Assembly: GCA_013002925.1 (NCBI GenBank)
Contig: JABDLQ010000156.1
Span: 1 to 7,432, forward strand
Source of the DNA: Gammaproteobacteria bacterium
Lineage (GTDB): Bacteria > Pseudomonadota > Gammaproteobacteria > Steroidobacterales > SZUA-146
Reading direction: 5' to 3'
DNA length: 7,432 nucleotides
Numbering within the stretch: position 1 is the first letter of the stretch; each line of letters opens with the position of its first letter. The notes under the pieces were generated by a model that did no database searches, was not told the DNA's origin, and saw only the letters and a list, made by a program, of their open reading frames with translations. The translations under genes were made by a program, and so were the position numbers. Positions 7,072-7,432 of the stretch are shown piece after piece.

Positions 7072-7432
7072 CTAGGTAATTATTTCCAGTTCTGCGCCCA
7101 CATCGGTAAATGCAGCAATCGCGCGATCCAGTTGCTCGCGGGTATGTGCCGCCGACATCTGGGTGCGAATACGAGCCTGGTTCTGCGGAACGACAGGGTA
7201 AGCAAACCCGATAACATAGATATTTTTTTCCAGCAGTCGATTTGCCATGGCCGTCGCTATCGTAGCGTCTCCCAGCATGACCGGAATAATTGGATGGTCT
7301 CCCGGCAGTAGCTCAAAGCCGGCATTTTGGAGGCCTTCACGAAAATAGCGCGTGTTTTCCCAAAGTTTTTCACGCAGGGCTGCACCATCCTGCATCATGT
7401 CAATCACCTTGATCGCAGCAGCTACCAGGGGT
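7072..7432 (-). CDS. kbl: 2-amino-3-ketobutyrate CoA ligase (glycine C-acetyltransferase), C-terminal part
   Basis: This pyridoxal-phosphate enzyme cleaves the Tdh product 2-amino-3-ketobutyrate with CoA to give glycine and acetyl-CoA. Only the last 119 residues are in the window; the gene runs off the right edge and the frame stays open to it, reading PLVAAAIKV before the internal GTG at 7407. The family is about 400 residues long, so roughly 30% is visible and the PLP-binding lysine lies outside. Recognisable segments are HPIIPVMLGDA, the FAYPVVP loop and QARIRTQMSAAHT, whose second arginine corresponds to the residue that binds the substrate carboxylate in this alpha-oxoamine synthase family. 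The order kbl then tdh on one strand is the same as in the E. coli operon, which settles the identity. The promoter lies beyond the window. Confidence 0.95.
   Translation of the reverse strand, partial: PLVAAAIKVIDMMQDGAALREKLWENTRYFREGLQNAGFELLPGDHPIIPVMLGDATIATAMANRLLEKNIYVIGFAYPVVPQNQARIRTQMSAAHTREQLDRAIAAFTDVGAELEIIT

Noticed and set aside
7072..7407. A stand-alone short gene starting at the GTG at 7407.
   Set aside because: The frame stays open to the window edge and the residues upstream continue the Kbl sequence, so this is an internal valine codon of kbl.
1..7432. Search for CRISPR arrays, transposon ends, tRNA genes, defence or toxin-antitoxin genes.
   Set aside because: No tandem repeat-spacer pattern, transposase-like frame or tRNA-like cloverleaf was seen. 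The window is almost completely filled by the seven housekeeping or transport genes.

Overview
The window looks like ordinary chromosomal DNA of a proteobacterium, most likely a gammaproteobacterium. The base composition is balanced to moderately GC-rich. Genes are tightly packed, and Tdh, Kbl and the long (67-kDa type) SppA read much like their enterobacterial counterparts. I see no rRNA, tRNA, CRISPR array, insertion sequence, integrase or other sign of horizontal transfer. No stretch longer than about 70 bases lacks a gene.

Left half (1-4352, + strand): a TRAP transporter cluster is followed by a protease gene. The order is the substrate-binding protein DctP (its 5' end lies outside the window), the small membrane subunit DctQ and the large membrane subunit DctM. 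The three reading frames overlap by 1 and 4 bases, which suggests translational coupling. After a 16-base gap with a good ribosome binding site comes sppA, the membrane-anchored signal peptide peptidase, with both catalytic residues (Lys198 and Ser402) present. A strong hairpin followed by TTATTT closes this run.

Right half (4406-7432, - strand, converging on the first): kbl (only its 3' third is present) and tdh form the classic threonine-to-glycine pathway pair, 7 bases apart. Tdh oxidises L-threonine to 2-amino-3-ketobutyrate, and Kbl splits that with CoA into glycine and acetyl-CoA. After a 67-base gap comes a gene for a predicted outer-membrane lipoprotein. It has an M48 zinc metalloprotease domain, tetratricopeptide repeats and a C-terminal beta-rich domain, and resembles an extended relative of BepA.

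Functionally the window combines solute uptake (TRAP), amino-acid catabolism (kbl-tdh) and envelope protein quality control (SppA and the M48 lipoprotein). I found no convincing evidence of an undescribed system. The points worth a second look are a TRAP receptor that seems to lack the family's usual ligand-binding arginine, the TRAP-sppA linkage, the composite architecture of the M48 lipoprotein, and a frame-correct A AAA AAC slippery heptamer followed at once by a -1 frame stop in the M48 gene.
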